DNA of 48,553 bases, taken from assembly GCA_017962605.1 (NCBI GenBank), contig JAGCUY010000231.1, positions 1-48,553 of the forward strand, read 5' to 3'. Position numbers and translations under genes: made by a program. How positions within the stretch are numbered: the stretch's first letter is position 1; the number at the start of each line of letters is the position of its first letter. The notes beneath the pieces were generated by a model. The model was not told the origin of the DNA, ran no database searches, and saw nothing but the letters and a program-made list of their open reading frames with translations. Source of the stretch: Kiritimatiellia bacterium. GTDB lineage: Bacteria > Verrucomicrobiota > Kiritimatiellia > RFP12 > JAAYLN01. Shown here one piece after another: positions 31,922 to 40,769 of the stretch.

Positions 31922-33476
31922 TTACGCGGCGGCCGCAAATCAGCAGGCGGTCGGCGGCGAGGAGGCGAAGGGCCTCGGGATAGGCGATGTGCTCCTGCAC
32001 CTGGATGCGCGCATGGAGCGACGCCGGCGTGTCGGCATCCTCCACCGGCACGGCGCGCTGCACGATGATCGGCCCCGAGTCTATGCCCGCATTCACAAAG
32101 TGAACAGTGCACCCAGCCACCTTTGCGCCGTAGTTGAGGGCCTGCGTCCATCCGGCAATGCCGGGGAAGGATGGCAGCAGCGCCGGGTGGATGTTGATGA
32201 CGCGATCCGGGAACGCGGCCAGCAACTTTGGCTTGACGACGCGCATGTAGCCGGCAAGGACTACGACATCTACATCGGCCTTGCGCAGAACTTCGATGAC
32301 TTCGTCCTCGGCGCGCCCCTCAAGCTTTGTCTTGAACGGGGCGTGGTCGATGTGCTGCGCGGGGATGTTGTGGCGCGCGGCGCGGTCGAGGATCTTCGCC
32401 CCCGGAACGTCGGTGATTACGACCTTGATTTCGGCGTCAAGCGTGCCTGCCTCGATGGCGTCCTGGATGGACTGCATGTTAGAGCCGGAACCGGATCCGA
32501 GGACGCCCAGCCGCAGCGGGCGGCTGCGGCGCACCCGCCCGACGGGTATTACGCCCACATGCGACTGGAGCGCCGTGCCGCCGTCGCGGAGCGACACGAT
32601 GGTCCGCTGGAGGGTGGTTTTGGCGTCGGCGGCCGTTGCGGCGCATCCCTGCGCGGGGAAGGTGTAGTCGAAGAAGGAGTGGTCGTCGCCGTGCGGGAGC
32701 CCCTTGTCGAAGAGGTCCGCGAAGGCGCGGATGCGCGAAGTCTCGGGCAGGGCCGCGGAGAGCGCCGGGCATAGCAGCCATGACGAGCATTGGAAGAAGC
32801 GGGCCTTCGACACAGGCGCGTCGGCGAAGAAGCGCTTGAAAAAGTTTGGCGCGATCGCCAGCGACTGCAGGCAGCGGGCGGTGTCGAGCGGTTCGCCCTT
32901 GGGGATGTGGACACTGATCGCCGGCTCGCCGGTGGCGACATCCACGCCTGTGGCCTTGGCGGCCAGCGCTTCGGCACCGGCGGCGAGGGGATGCGGCTGG
33001 AACTGGAGGCGGCCAAGCTGGAAGAGGCGGAGCGAAAGTGTTTCGCGGAGCCAGTGGATTTCGGTGAAGCCGCGGTAGCGGCCGCCAGTGCGGTCGGCGA
33101 GGTTATCTACCCAGCGAGGCAAGTCGCGGAGGGTGTCGGCGAGAATGCACTCGGGGATGGCGCGCGCGGCGTAGTCGGCGCGCGCGGCTTCCACATTGAA
33201 GAGGACGGGGAGCGCGAGGGCCCAGGCCATGTGCGGCGCGGGGACGGCGGCGGCGCGTGGGTCGAACTGGAGTTCGCGCCAGGGCGCGGCATCCCATGCC
33301 TCCTGCGGCGCGCGGATGGCCTCGGCGATGGCTGCGAGGCGCGCGACGAGGTCCTGGTCGGCCAGAATGGCGGCGGAAGCGGCGAGAATTGCGGCGCGGT
33401 CGGCGTCGCATAGCGAACAAAGGCGCGCATCGCCGTCGATGCGCGCCTGGTCGCGAAGGTAGGTCGCGAAGTCCAT
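31911..33476 (-). CDS. purN: Fusion of an acyltransferase-like domain and PurN
   Basis: 521 aa. Residues about 320-521 are a complete phosphoribosylglycinamide formyltransferase: LGVLGSGSGSNMQSI, DVVVLAGYMRVV, NIHPALLPSFPG (N428, H430) and GIDSGPII (D466), the catalytic triad of PurN, third step of purine synthesis. Residues 1-310 look like the two-part NAT_N/GNAT_C acyltransferase family (LPVLFNVEAARADYAARAIPE, GGRYRGFTEIHWLRETLSLRLFQLGRLQFQP, HIPKGEPLD, FFKRFFADAP). The fusion is unusual; PurN is normally free-standing or fused to PurD/PurM. The gene follows the barrel gene at 33506 by 29 bp. Confidence 0.88.
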   Translation of the reverse strand: MDFATYLRDQARIDGDARLCSLCDADRAAILAASAAILADQDLVARLAAIAEAIRAPQEAWDAAPWRELQFDPRAAAVPAPHMAWALALPVLFNVEAARADYAARAIPECILADTLRDLPRWVDNLADRTGGRYRGFTEIHWLRETLSLRLFQLGRLQFQPHPLAAGAEALAAKATGVDVATGEPAISVHIPKGEPLDTARCLQSLAIAPNFFKRFFADAPVSKARFFQCSSWLLCPALSAALPETSRIRAFADLFDKGLPHGDDHSFFDYTFPAQGCAATAADAKTTLQRTIVSLRDGGTALQSHVGVIPVGRVRRSRPLRLGVLGSGSGSNMQSIQDAIEAGTLDAEIKVVITDVPGAKILDRAARHNIPAQHIDHAPFKTKLEGRAEDEVIEVLRKADVDVVVLAGYMRVVKPKLLAAFPDRVINIHPALLPSFPGIAGWTQALNYGAKVAGCTVHFVNAGIDSGPIIVQRAVPVEDADTPASLHARIQVQEHIAYPEALRLLAADRLLICGRRVITL

Positions 33477-33505
33477 GGCAGTTTGGGCGTGAGCCCGCTG
33501 CGTCG

Positions 33506-34225
33506 CTAGAAGCGGCAGTTGAGGGAGAAGTTCACGGCGTCGTCGCCGCTGCCGTAGGTTTCGTAGGAAGCGCTCAGGCCGACGCGGCGGGTGACATAGA
33601 TGTCAAGGCCGAATGCGAAGCCGGTCTTGTTGCCGGTCTGCTCGAAGTCGTCGCAGTCAAAGCGCGACCAGCAGGGGCCGAGGAAGAGGCCGATGGCGTC
33701 GGGCCAGATGTTCTTGTTTCCGATAAGCTCGTTGACGATGCCGAGCGTCACGGAGCCGTAGAAGTCGGAGTAGTCAATCTCCCTGCCGCCGTACTTGGGG
33801 GCGCTGTAAACCATCTGCGCCGACGCGGAGAGGCGGACCTTCGTCTCGCAGGAGAGGTTGGAGATAAGGTCGTGGTCGAGGATGTTGACCCAGGCGCCGC
33901 CACCGTAGAGGAAATCGTATTCGCGGTCGGCGTCGTAGTCGGAGAATTCCGCGTCAGCGGTGCCCATGATGCCGTAGATGGAGAACCAGTCGAGGAGATC
34001 GTAGCCGAGCATGAACGCGATGTTGTCCTGCGAGAGCTCAAGCGTGTGGTCTATCTCGCGGGAGGTGTAGCGGTAGTATCCGCCGATGTGGAATCCGTCG
34101 AGGTCTTCTGCGGAGACGAGGTAGTCGGCTCCGGAGGCTTCGGCTGCGCGTGGGGTCGCTTGGGCCACGAGGCAGAGGGACGCGGCGCCGGCGGCGACGA
34201 TGAGTGATGTTCTCTTGAGGTTCAT
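33506..34225 (-). CDS. Outer-membrane beta-barrel protein
   Basis: 239 aa. A signal peptide is present (MNLKRTSLIVAAGAASLCLVAQA). The mature part alternates polar and hydrophobic residues (DGFHIGGYYRYTSREIDH, IAFMLGYDLLDWFSIYGIMG, YDFLYGGGAWVNI, VGLSASYETYGSGDDAVNFSLNCRF) and ends in phenylalanine, the usual barrel-assembly signal. It resembles small 8- to 10-strand barrels of unknown cargo. Start chosen by AAAGGA 7 nt upstream. It diverges from the leucine-rich-repeat lipoprotein gene. Confidence 0.8.
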   Translation of the reverse strand: MNLKRTSLIVAAGAASLCLVAQATPRAAEASGADYLVSAEDLDGFHIGGYYRYTSREIDHTLELSQDNIAFMLGYDLLDWFSIYGIMGTADAEFSDYDADREYDFLYGGGAWVNILDHDLISNLSCETKVRLSASAQMVYSAPKYGGREIDYSDFYGSVTLGIVNELIGNKNIWPDAIGLFLGPCWSRFDCDDFEQTGNKTGFAFGLDIYVTRRVGLSASYETYGSGDDAVNFSLNCRF

Positions 34226-34275
34226 TTTAGTCCTTTAGGTTGGTTGATGAGAGTTCAAGCAAGTGCAAATTAGTG

Positions 34276-34281
34276 TATAAT
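34276..34281 (+). promoter_or_regulatory. -10 box of the LRR lipoprotein gene (leaderless type)
   Basis: TATAAT ends 7 nt before ATG at 34289, with no Shine-Dalgarno. The -35 is not clear. The complementary strand reads TATTATAC, which could serve the divergent barrel gene. Confidence 0.6.
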
Positions 34282-34288
34282 ACTTGCG

Positions 34289-35197
34289 ATGAAATTGCAA
34301 CTGGAAAAAATAATCCGGCGCGGTGCGACGGAAAAATTTTTAAGGGATGGGGCCTCTTTAACATGTTTAATGATGGCGGCGGCGATGGTTCTTTCCACCG
34401 GCTGCTTCGCCCACAAGGAGGCGCCGGAGCGGCCCGTGGCGGCCAAGGGGATGGCCGAGGCCGAGGCGATTGCCGCGGAGGTCGAGGCGCTCGACTTGAG
34501 CGGTTCGGGCGACAAGGCCGTTCCAGCCGCGGTGTCATCCATGCCTGCGCTGCGCATCCTGTATCTGCGCGGCGGCGCCTTCGAGGATTTTTCCGCGCTG
34601 GCGGGTCTGTCGGCGCTGGAGGTGCTTGACCTCGGGCGCGTGAAGCTGGCGGCGATGCCGGCGGAGGTTCTCTCGCTTTCGGCGCTGCGCGACCTCTACC
34701 TCTGCGAGTGCGGGCTGGCCGAGTTCCCGCAGGGGCTGGATGCGCTGCCGCATCTGCGCTACCTCAACCTCGACCGCAACTCGATTGCCGCGCTGCCGGA
34801 GGCTCTGCCGCCGAACCTGCGCTGGCTCCGCCTCAACCACAACGCCATCCCGGCGCTACCGGAGGGCATCGGCGCATTGGCGTCGCTCCAGCGGCTCTAC
34901 CTGCGCGGCAACAGGCTCGAGGCGCTGCCCGAGTCGATTGCCAAGTGCGCCGCCCTGACCGACCTCGACCTCTCCGCCAACAACCTCGCCGAGTTCCCGG
35001 CCACGCTGGCCGAATTGCCGCTTCTCCGCAACCTCGACCTCACCGGCAACCGCCGCATCGAGACGCTGCCCGACGACGCCACGCTGGCGAAGATGTCGGC
35101 TCTGCGCACCCTGCGCCTCACCGGCTGCCCGCTGACCAACGAGGAGCGCGCGCGGGTCCGCGCAGCGCTCCACGACTCCTGCGCAATCATTTTCTAA
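34289..35197 (+). CDS. Leucine-rich-repeat lipoprotein
   Basis: 302 aa. The hydrophobic segment LMMAAAMVLSTGC ends in a lipobox at about residue 39; the stretch before it is long and basic, so an internal start is possible. Residues about 65-290 hold about ten 22-24-residue leucine-rich repeats (LRYLNLDRNSIAALPEAL, LRWLRLNHNAIPALPEGI, LQRLYLRGNRLEALPESI, LTDLDLSANNLAEFPATL). The repeats follow the bacterial L-x-x-L-x-L-x-x-N-x-L-x-x-LP pattern. It is probably a membrane-anchored protein-binding surface. PanD follows 9 bp downstream. Confidence 0.85.
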   Translation: MKLQLEKIIRRGATEKFLRDGASLTCLMMAAAMVLSTGCFAHKEAPERPVAAKGMAEAEAIAAEVEALDLSGSGDKAVPAAVSSMPALRILYLRGGAFEDFSALAGLSALEVLDLGRVKLAAMPAEVLSLSALRDLYLCECGLAEFPQGLDALPHLRYLNLDRNSIAALPEALPPNLRWLRLNHNAIPALPEGIGALASLQRLYLRGNRLEALPESIAKCAALTDLDLSANNLAEFPATLAELPLLRNLDLTGNRRIETLPDDATLAKMSALRTLRLTGCPLTNEERARVRAALHDSCAIIF

Positions 35198-35206
35198 GGA
35201 AAAAAG

Positions 35207-35560
35207 ATGCTTTCACAACTGCTGAAGTCAAAGCTGCACCATCTGCGCGTAACATCGTGCTCCCCCGAATACCAGGGGAGCCTCATGATTGACGAGGCCC
35301 TGATGGATGCGGCCGGAATCGCCAACTGGGAGAAGCTGCTCGTCGCGAACCTCGAGAACGGCAAGCGCTTTGAGACATACGCCATCGCGGGCAAACGCGG
35401 CAGCGGCGTGGCGTGTCTGAACGGCGCCGCCGCATCCAAGGGGCGCGTCGGCGACCGCCTCATCGTAATGACATTCGCGCTGCTTGAGAACAGCGAGATC
35501 GCCACGCATCGCCCCAAGGTCGTTGTGCTGGACGAGAAGAACAAGCCAAGGAAGCAATAG
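35207..35560 (+). CDS. panD: Aspartate 1-decarboxylase precursor
   Basis: 117 aa. KSKLHHLRVT, then YQGSLMID with the self-cleavage pair G24-S25 that makes the pyruvoyl group, then NWEKLLVANLENGKRFETYAI and RGSGVACLNGAAA. It makes beta-alanine for pantothenate. No other pan gene is adjacent. RBS AAGGAAAAAAG. Confidence 0.95.
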   Translation: MLSQLLKSKLHHLRVTSCSPEYQGSLMIDEALMDAAGIANWEKLLVANLENGKRFETYAIAGKRGSGVACLNGAAASKGRVGDRLIVMTFALLENSEIATHRPKVVVLDEKNKPRKQ

Positions 35561-35564
35561 GGTC

Positions 35565-37079
35565 GTGAGGAAGAGGACGAAAATTCGCCTGGCGCTCGCG
35601 GTGGCGGCTGTCGCCGTCATTGGCGCGGCCGCATTGAAGCTGACCGTGGGGGGTGGCGCCGGCTCCGAGGAGGAGCCGCTCTACACCGTGACGCGCGGCC
35701 CGCTTGAGATTCTCGTAACCGCGCCCGGCGCCATCCGCAGCCGCAACTCCGCCATCGTCAAGAGCGAGGCCCAGGGCCGCAACACTGTCATCTGGGTAAT
35801 CGACGAGGGTAAGGTCGTCACCAACGGCCAGCTGCTCGTGGAGCTCGATGCCAGCGAACACGAGAAGTCGCTCACCGACCAGCAGATCGTGGTGGGCAAC
35901 AGCGAGGCCGCCCTCGCCCAGGCCCGCGAGAAACTCGCCATAGCCGAAATCGACCGCGAAGCCAACATCGCCGAAGCGAACCTGCGCCTCATGCTCGCCC
36001 GCCTCGACATGGAGAAATACTGCGACGGGGAATACCCGCAGGCGCTCCAGGACGCTGAGAGCAAGATCGCACTCGCGCAGGAGGAGGTCGAACGCGCCGC
36101 CGAAACCCTGAACTGGACGACGCGTCTGGCCGGCGAGGGGTTCGTGACGCGCAGCGACCTCCAGGCCGACGAGCTCTCCCTCAAGCAGAAGCGCATCTCG
36201 CAGGAATCGGCCATCACCGCCATGAACCTCCTCACCAACTACACCCACCGACAGCAGATGGCCAAGCTGCAATCCGAAATCGAACAGGCGGAGCGGTCGG
36301 TGGACAAGGTCGAGCGCCAGTCGAGGGCGAGCGTCGCGCAGGCGCAGAGCGAACTCAACGCCAAGGAGCAGGAATACAACCGCCAGGAGGAGAAGCGGCG
36401 CAACCTAGAGGAGCAGATCGCCGCCTGCCACATCTACGCGCCGACGAACGGCATGGTCGTCTATGCCTCGACTTTGCAGGCTTCGCGCCGCCGCTGGGGC
36501 GTCGATCCGCTGGCGGCCGGAGCATCGGTGGTTACGCGCCAGGAGCTTATCCACATTCCCGTGGAGGGCGGTCTGGTCGTGGAGTTCAGCACCCCGGAGT
36601 CGGACATGACCAAGCTCGAAAATGGACAGCCTGCGGAGGTGACTATCGATGCCATGCCCGATGTCGAGGTGCGTGGCGCCGTGTCGAAGATCGGCCTGCT
36701 GCCCGACGGCCAGAGCGCCTGGCTGAACCCGGACATGAACCTCTACAACTGCGAGATAACCATCACCAACACGCCATCCACGCCGCTGCGCGCCGGGATG
36801 AACTGCACCGTGAACATGCTTGTGGCCACCTACCAGGATGTCATTTCGGTGCCGCTGCAGTGCGTCATGCGCACCGGAGGCGAGTGCTTTGTCTTCGTTA
36901 TGGACGGCGACACGCCGGAGCGCCGCGCCGTTACGCTCGGACAGGACAACGGACGCGTCGTCCTGGTGCAGGAGGGGCTCAAGCCTGGCGAGAAGGTGAT
37001 GCTCGCTCCGCCCCTCGCCGCCGGAGAGGTTACATCGTCAGCCGCTTCGGCACCTGCGCCGGCCGCGAAGCAACAGTGA
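35565..37079 (+). CDS. MacA/HlyD-type periplasmic adaptor
   Basis: 504 aa from GTG at 35565, 4 bp behind panD (GGAAGCAATAGG as RBS). One N-terminal TM segment (KIRLALAVAAVAVIGAAAL), a lipoyl-like half (GPLEILVTAPGAIRSRNS, VIDEGKVVTNGQLLVELD), a long coiled coil at about 100-310 (repeated SEAALAQAREKLAIAE-type heptads), the second lipoyl half (ACHIYAPTNGMVVYA), and the beta-barrel and membrane-proximal domains. It links the MacB-type transporter encoded next to an outer-membrane channel. The coiled coil is longer than in E. coli MacA. Confidence 0.87.
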   Translation: MRKRTKIRLALAVAAVAVIGAAALKLTVGGGAGSEEEPLYTVTRGPLEILVTAPGAIRSRNSAIVKSEAQGRNTVIWVIDEGKVVTNGQLLVELDASEHEKSLTDQQIVVGNSEAALAQAREKLAIAEIDREANIAEANLRLMLARLDMEKYCDGEYPQALQDAESKIALAQEEVERAAETLNWTTRLAGEGFVTRSDLQADELSLKQKRISQESAITAMNLLTNYTHRQQMAKLQSEIEQAERSVDKVERQSRASVAQAQSELNAKEQEYNRQEEKRRNLEEQIAACHIYAPTNGMVVYASTLQASRRRWGVDPLAAGASVVTRQELIHIPVEGGLVVEFSTPESDMTKLENGQPAEVTIDAMPDVEVRGAVSKIGLLPDGQSAWLNPDMNLYNCEITITNTPSTPLRAGMNCTVNMLVATYQDVISVPLQCVMRTGGECFVFVMDGDTPERRAVTLGQDNGRVVLVQEGLKPGEKVMLAPPLAAGEVTSSAASAPAPAAKQQ

Positions 37080-37080
37080 C

Positions 37081-37114
37081 GGTCAAACGATTCAACGGTC
37101 CAACGGTCTAACGA
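37081..37114. repeat. Tandem CAACGGTC-type short repeat
   Basis: Three or four 9-bp units (GTCAAACGA, TTCAACGGT, CCAACGGTC, TAACGAT) fill the gap between the adaptor and ATPase genes. Confidence 0.7.
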
Positions 37115-37115
37115 T

Positions 37116-37805
37116 ATGCCGGATTTTGCCATCAGGGTAGTCGATGTGACGAAGCGCTACAACATTGGCGGCGCTGCCGTGAACGCCCTCGATGGCGTCA
37201 GCTTCGCCGTGCGCCACGGCGCCTTCCTCGCCATCATGGGCACCAGCGGATCCGGCAAAAGCACCCTCCTAAACATCCTCGGCTGCCTCGACCGCCCCAC
37301 CTCGGGCGAATACTGGCTGGGCGGCGTCGATGTCGCCGGCATGGACGACGACTCCCTCAGCGCCCACCGCCTCGACAACCTTGGGTTCGTATTCCAGAGC
37401 TTCCACCTCATCCCGCAGCTCACCGTCGCCGAGAACATCGCCCTCCCCATGTTCTACAAAGGCGTTCCCGAAAGCGAGTCGCGGCGCCGCGCCATCGAAC
37501 TGGCGCGCTCCGTCGGGATGGAGCACCGGCTTGAGCACAAGCCAAGCGAGCTGTCCGGCGGGCAGTGCCAGCGCGTGGCAATCGCGCGCGCCCTCGCGAA
37601 CGACCCGCCGGTGATTCTCGCCGACGAGCCTACCGGCAACCTCGACACCCCCACCAGCCGCCAGATCATGGAACTCTTCGGCGAACTCAACGCCAGCGGC
37701 CGCACCATCCTCATGGTAACGCACGAGGAGGACATCGCTGCCTGCGCATCGTCGCGCATCGTCTTGCGAGACGGACGCATCATAATCAGGCAGGGGGTGG
37801 ACTAG
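37116..37805 (+). CDS. ABC transporter ATP-binding protein (MacB/LolD type)
   Basis: 229 aa. Walker A GTSGSGKST, Q-loop FVFQSFHLIPQLTVAENI, signature LSGGQCQRVAIARAL, Walker B VILADEPTGNLD, H-loop VTHEED. It powers the permease encoded directly after it (stop and start adjoin). Together with the adaptor it forms a MacAB-like exporter of peptides, antibiotics or lipoproteins. Confidence 0.93.
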   Translation: MPDFAIRVVDVTKRYNIGGAAVNALDGVSFAVRHGAFLAIMGTSGSGKSTLLNILGCLDRPTSGEYWLGGVDVAGMDDDSLSAHRLDNLGFVFQSFHLIPQLTVAENIALPMFYKGVPESESRRRAIELARSVGMEHRLEHKPSELSGGQCQRVAIARALANDPPVILADEPTGNLDTPTSRQIMELFGELNASGRTILMVTHEEDIAACASSRIVLRDGRIIIRQGVD

Positions 37806-39074
37806 ATGCGCAGCGCGGAACTGGCAATGCTGGTGCGGATGGGCGCCTCCGATGTCTGGCGCCACAGCCTCCGCTCCCTCCTCACGATGCTCGGCATGGT
37901 CTTCGGCGTCGGGAGCGTCGTGGCCATGCTGGCAGTCGGCGAGGGCGCCAGCCGGCAGTCGCTAGACGCCATCAGGAAGATGGGAAGCCGCAACATCATC
38001 GTAACCTCCGTCAAGCCGCCCGAAAGCGGCATGGAGGGCGTGCAGCGAACCGCCATCCTCGACAACCACGGGCTCTTCTACCTCGACGAAGTCCGCATCC
38101 GCGAGACTATCCCCGGGATTCGCCGCACCGTTCCGGCACGCTTCATGAAGAAGAACGCCATCTACGGCGCGCTGCAAGTGGAACTGCGCGTCGTCGGCAC
38201 CACGGCCGCCTGGTTCGACGCCATAAAGCGCCCCGTCCTCGCCGGGCGGGTTCTCACCGAGGAGGACGGCGACCGCGCGTCATCGGTATGCGTCCTCACC
38301 GAAAGCGGCGCACGCAAGCTGCTCGCCGGCCGCTCCACGATTGGCCAGGACATCCGCATCTCCTCCGCCACTTTCACCGTCGTCGGCATCATCCGCAACG
38401 AGCAGTCCTCCGCCGGTGTGCAGATGCCCGACAGCGAAGCCGACGCCTACATCCCTATGAAGGCCGGGCTGGAACGCTTCGGCTCTGTCGAGATGAAGCG
38501 CTCGTCCGGAAGCTTCACCGCCTCGAAGGTTGAACTGGGGCAGATAATCGTCGAGATGGAGGACGACGACGATGTGAAGCCCGCCAGCAGGGCGCTGGAA
38601 GCGCTGCTCACAACCTTCCACAAACGGCGCGACTGGCGGATCGACGTTCCCCTGGCGCTCCTGGAAGAGGCGTCGGCCACGAAGCGCCGCTTCAATGCCG
38701 TGCTTGGGTCAATCGCCGCAATCAGCCTGCTGGTGGGCGGCATCGGCATCATGAACATCATGCTCGCCTCCGTAACCGAACGGACGCGCGAAATCGGGAT
38801 ACGGCGCGCAATCGGTGCGCGGCGCTCGCACATCGTGGCGCAGTTCCTGGTGGAGACCTGCGTCCTTTCCATAGGCGGCGGAGTCCTGGGCCTGGCCGTC
38901 GGCGTCGCATTGCCGCTGATAGTGACGCACTTCTCCGGCATCCCCACCTGCATCCGTCCATACAGTCTTCTCCTAGCCTTTGGCATCAGCGCGGCAATCG
39001 GCATAGTCTTTGGACTCTACCCCGCCTCCCGCGCCTCTCGCCTGGACCCAGTGGAGGCCCTTCGTCATGTTTGA
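37806..39074 (+). CDS. MacB-like permease (FtsX family)
   Basis: 422 aa. An N-terminal TM segment (LRSLLTMLGMVFGVGSVVAMLAVGEGA), a large periplasmic MacB_PCD domain (about 50-280), then three TM segments with the family motif GGIGIMNIMLASVTERTREIGIRRAIGARRSHI and a C-terminal LYPASRASRLDPVEALRHV. The ATPase is a separate gene, unlike E. coli MacB. Its last 8 bp overlap the start of the metallophosphoesterase gene. Confidence 0.92.
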   Translation: MRSAELAMLVRMGASDVWRHSLRSLLTMLGMVFGVGSVVAMLAVGEGASRQSLDAIRKMGSRNIIVTSVKPPESGMEGVQRTAILDNHGLFYLDEVRIRETIPGIRRTVPARFMKKNAIYGALQVELRVVGTTAAWFDAIKRPVLAGRVLTEEDGDRASSVCVLTESGARKLLAGRSTIGQDIRISSATFTVVGIIRNEQSSAGVQMPDSEADAYIPMKAGLERFGSVEMKRSSGSFTASKVELGQIIVEMEDDDDVKPASRALEALLTTFHKRRDWRIDVPLALLEEASATKRRFNAVLGSIAAISLLVGGIGIMNIMLASVTERTREIGIRRAIGARRSHIVAQFLVETCVLSIGGGVLGLAVGVALPLIVTHFSGIPTCIRPYSLLLAFGISAAIGIVFGLYPASRASRLDPVEALRHV

Positions 39075-40353
39075 CATCGAAATTTCACGCGCGGCGGCGC
39101 GTATCCGCGAACTGGCCACGACCTGCCCAGTCGGCTTCTTCTTCCTGACCGACCTGCATGTTCCCTCCAATTATGGGGAGTCTGCACCGCTGATTGCCCG
39201 GCTTATCAGCGAAACTGGCCTGCGGACCGTTGTCTCAGGCGGCGACATCCCCGAGGCGTTCGGAGACCGCGCATCCCTCGACGACTCCATCGCCCGCTAC
39301 CGCCAAAACTGGGTGGAGCGCATTGAGAATGCCGGCGGCGACTTTTTCCCGATCCGTGGCAACCACGACCTGGCCATCCGTCTCGCACCAGACTCCAACG
39401 ACGGCTTCACTTACCCCGCCGAAGCCGCCCGCGACATCATCCTCGACACCGCCGCCGTCCGCGCCCGCGCCAAAGTCGATCAGGGGTCGTGCGCCTACTA
39501 TGTCGATTTTCCAGAAGAGCGCTTCAGGCTCATCGCAACGGACACATCCGACAGCGTTACGACGGAGCGCACCTTCTGGGGCGTCCTGGACACGATGGGC
39601 GAGAGCCAGATTCTCTGGCTAACCGAAAACGCCATCGCCACGATTCCCGATGGCTGGTGCGCCGTTGCCGTGAGCCACATCCCCTTCTCCGGAGTCGCCG
39701 CGGATGACCACGACAAGGCGAGCTTCGCGCCGCTGTGCGCCATCCTCGCCGCCTACCAGGCGCGCGGCCAGGCCACAGTTGCCGGCCGGACATTCGACTT
39801 CTCCAATGCGGGCGGCATCATCCCGCTTGCGCTCTCCGGCCACCACCACGGGGAGCTGCAGTCATGCGTCGATGGCATCTGGCATGTGAGCGAGCCCTGC
39901 GATGCCGCATACCTTGACTACATCAACCGTTCCGCGCCATGGTGCCCTGACCTGCCGGTCAAGGAGCAAGGCACATGGGCGGGCCAAACATTCGATGTCG
40001 TGCAGATCGACCCCACGCGGGGCCTCGTCCACTTCACGCGCATAGGTGGCGGTGGCGACCGCACGCTCCACCTCGCGCCGCTTAGGCTTCGCGTTGGCGA
40101 AAGCGCCCGACTGGAAGCCAGGGAACTAGGCGGCGGCATGGTGGCGTGGGGGGCATACGACGCCTACCGCGCCACCACGCGGCCGAACCCCGCGCGCAAA
40201 TACGACCGCTTCACGGACTACTACAACTGCGTCGCGGCAATCGAACCCGAAGGCACGCTCCGCGCGCTTGCGCCCGGCGATGCCGTCGCCGTCGCCCGCT
40301 CCGCCAGCGGCACCCGCGAATACTTCCCTGTCAAAGTGGAGGGGGAGGTGTGA
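39067..40353 (+). CDS. Calcineurin-like metallophosphoesterase with Ig-like tail
   Basis: 428 aa from ATG at 39067, overlapping the permease stop. Metal-binding motifs occur in order: FFLTDLHV (D-x-H), VSGGDI (GD), IRGNHDL (GNHD), VSHIPF, and SGHHHGE (GH-x-H). The C-terminal 110 residues (LRLRVGESARLEA, GTLRALAPGDAVAVARS) look like a bacterial Ig-like fold. No signal peptide is visible although the tail is of an extracellular type. Coupling to the MacAB-type genes may be accidental. The stop codon TGA overlaps the GTG start of the transposase gene. Confidence 0.87.
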   Translation: MFDIEISRAAARIRELATTCPVGFFFLTDLHVPSNYGESAPLIARLISETGLRTVVSGGDIPEAFGDRASLDDSIARYRQNWVERIENAGGDFFPIRGNHDLAIRLAPDSNDGFTYPAEAARDIILDTAAVRARAKVDQGSCAYYVDFPEERFRLIATDTSDSVTTERTFWGVLDTMGESQILWLTENAIATIPDGWCAVAVSHIPFSGVAADDHDKASFAPLCAILAAYQARGQATVAGRTFDFSNAGGIIPLALSGHHHGELQSCVDGIWHVSEPCDAAYLDYINRSAPWCPDLPVKEQGTWAGQTFDVVQIDPTRGLVHFTRIGGGGDRTLHLAPLRLRVGESARLEARELGGGMVAWGAYDAYRATTRPNPARKYDRFTDYYNCVAAIEPEGTLRALAPGDAVAVARSASGTREYFPVKVEGEV

Positions 40354-40364
40354 ACACGCGATAT

Positions 40365-40440
40365 GTGCAAGCGCAGTGCGCTTGCACCTCCACTGGTTGC
40401 GGCGCCGCCAGTGGAGGCGCAAGCACACCGGGCTTACGCG
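40365..40440. repeat. Inverted pair of REP hairpins at the 5' end of RAYT-1
   Basis: Reverse unit 40365-40396 (stem GTGCAAGCGC / GCGCTTGCAC, then CCTCCACTGG), a 13-bp spacer, and forward unit 40410-40440 (AGTGGAGG followed by hairpin GCGCAAGC / GCTTACGC). The conserved AGTGG head before each stem matches the GTRG head typical of REPs. The arrangement is a BIME. Confidence 0.85.
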
Positions 40441-40769
40441 TAGCGGGCTTGCGCGACGGGCACAGCCGCCGCCTAGCTGGCTGGGATTATTCGAAAGGCG
40501 CATCTTTTTTCATAACGCTCACGCTGGAGGAGCGGCGCCCCCTCTTCGGGCGCATAGAAGGGGACAAGGTGGCGCTCTCCCCGCTAGGGCAGGAAGTGCT
40601 GGCCGCATTGGAGGCGATTCCGCGCTTCCACCCCGAAATAGCCCTCTTTGGCCATGTGGTCATGCCAGACCATGTCCACTTCAACTGCCACCTTGCGGAG
40701 GGCCTAAACGAGCCGCTGAAAGTGCTTGGCCGCGCCATCTCCGGGTTCAAGGCCCACACTACGCGGGTT

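Noticed and set aside
40146..40349. Upstream extension of the RAYT-1 frame into the metallophosphoesterase gene
   Set aside because: The stretch is an off-frame reading of the phosphoesterase tail. GTG at 40350 has a GGAGG box and begins just before the first REP unit.
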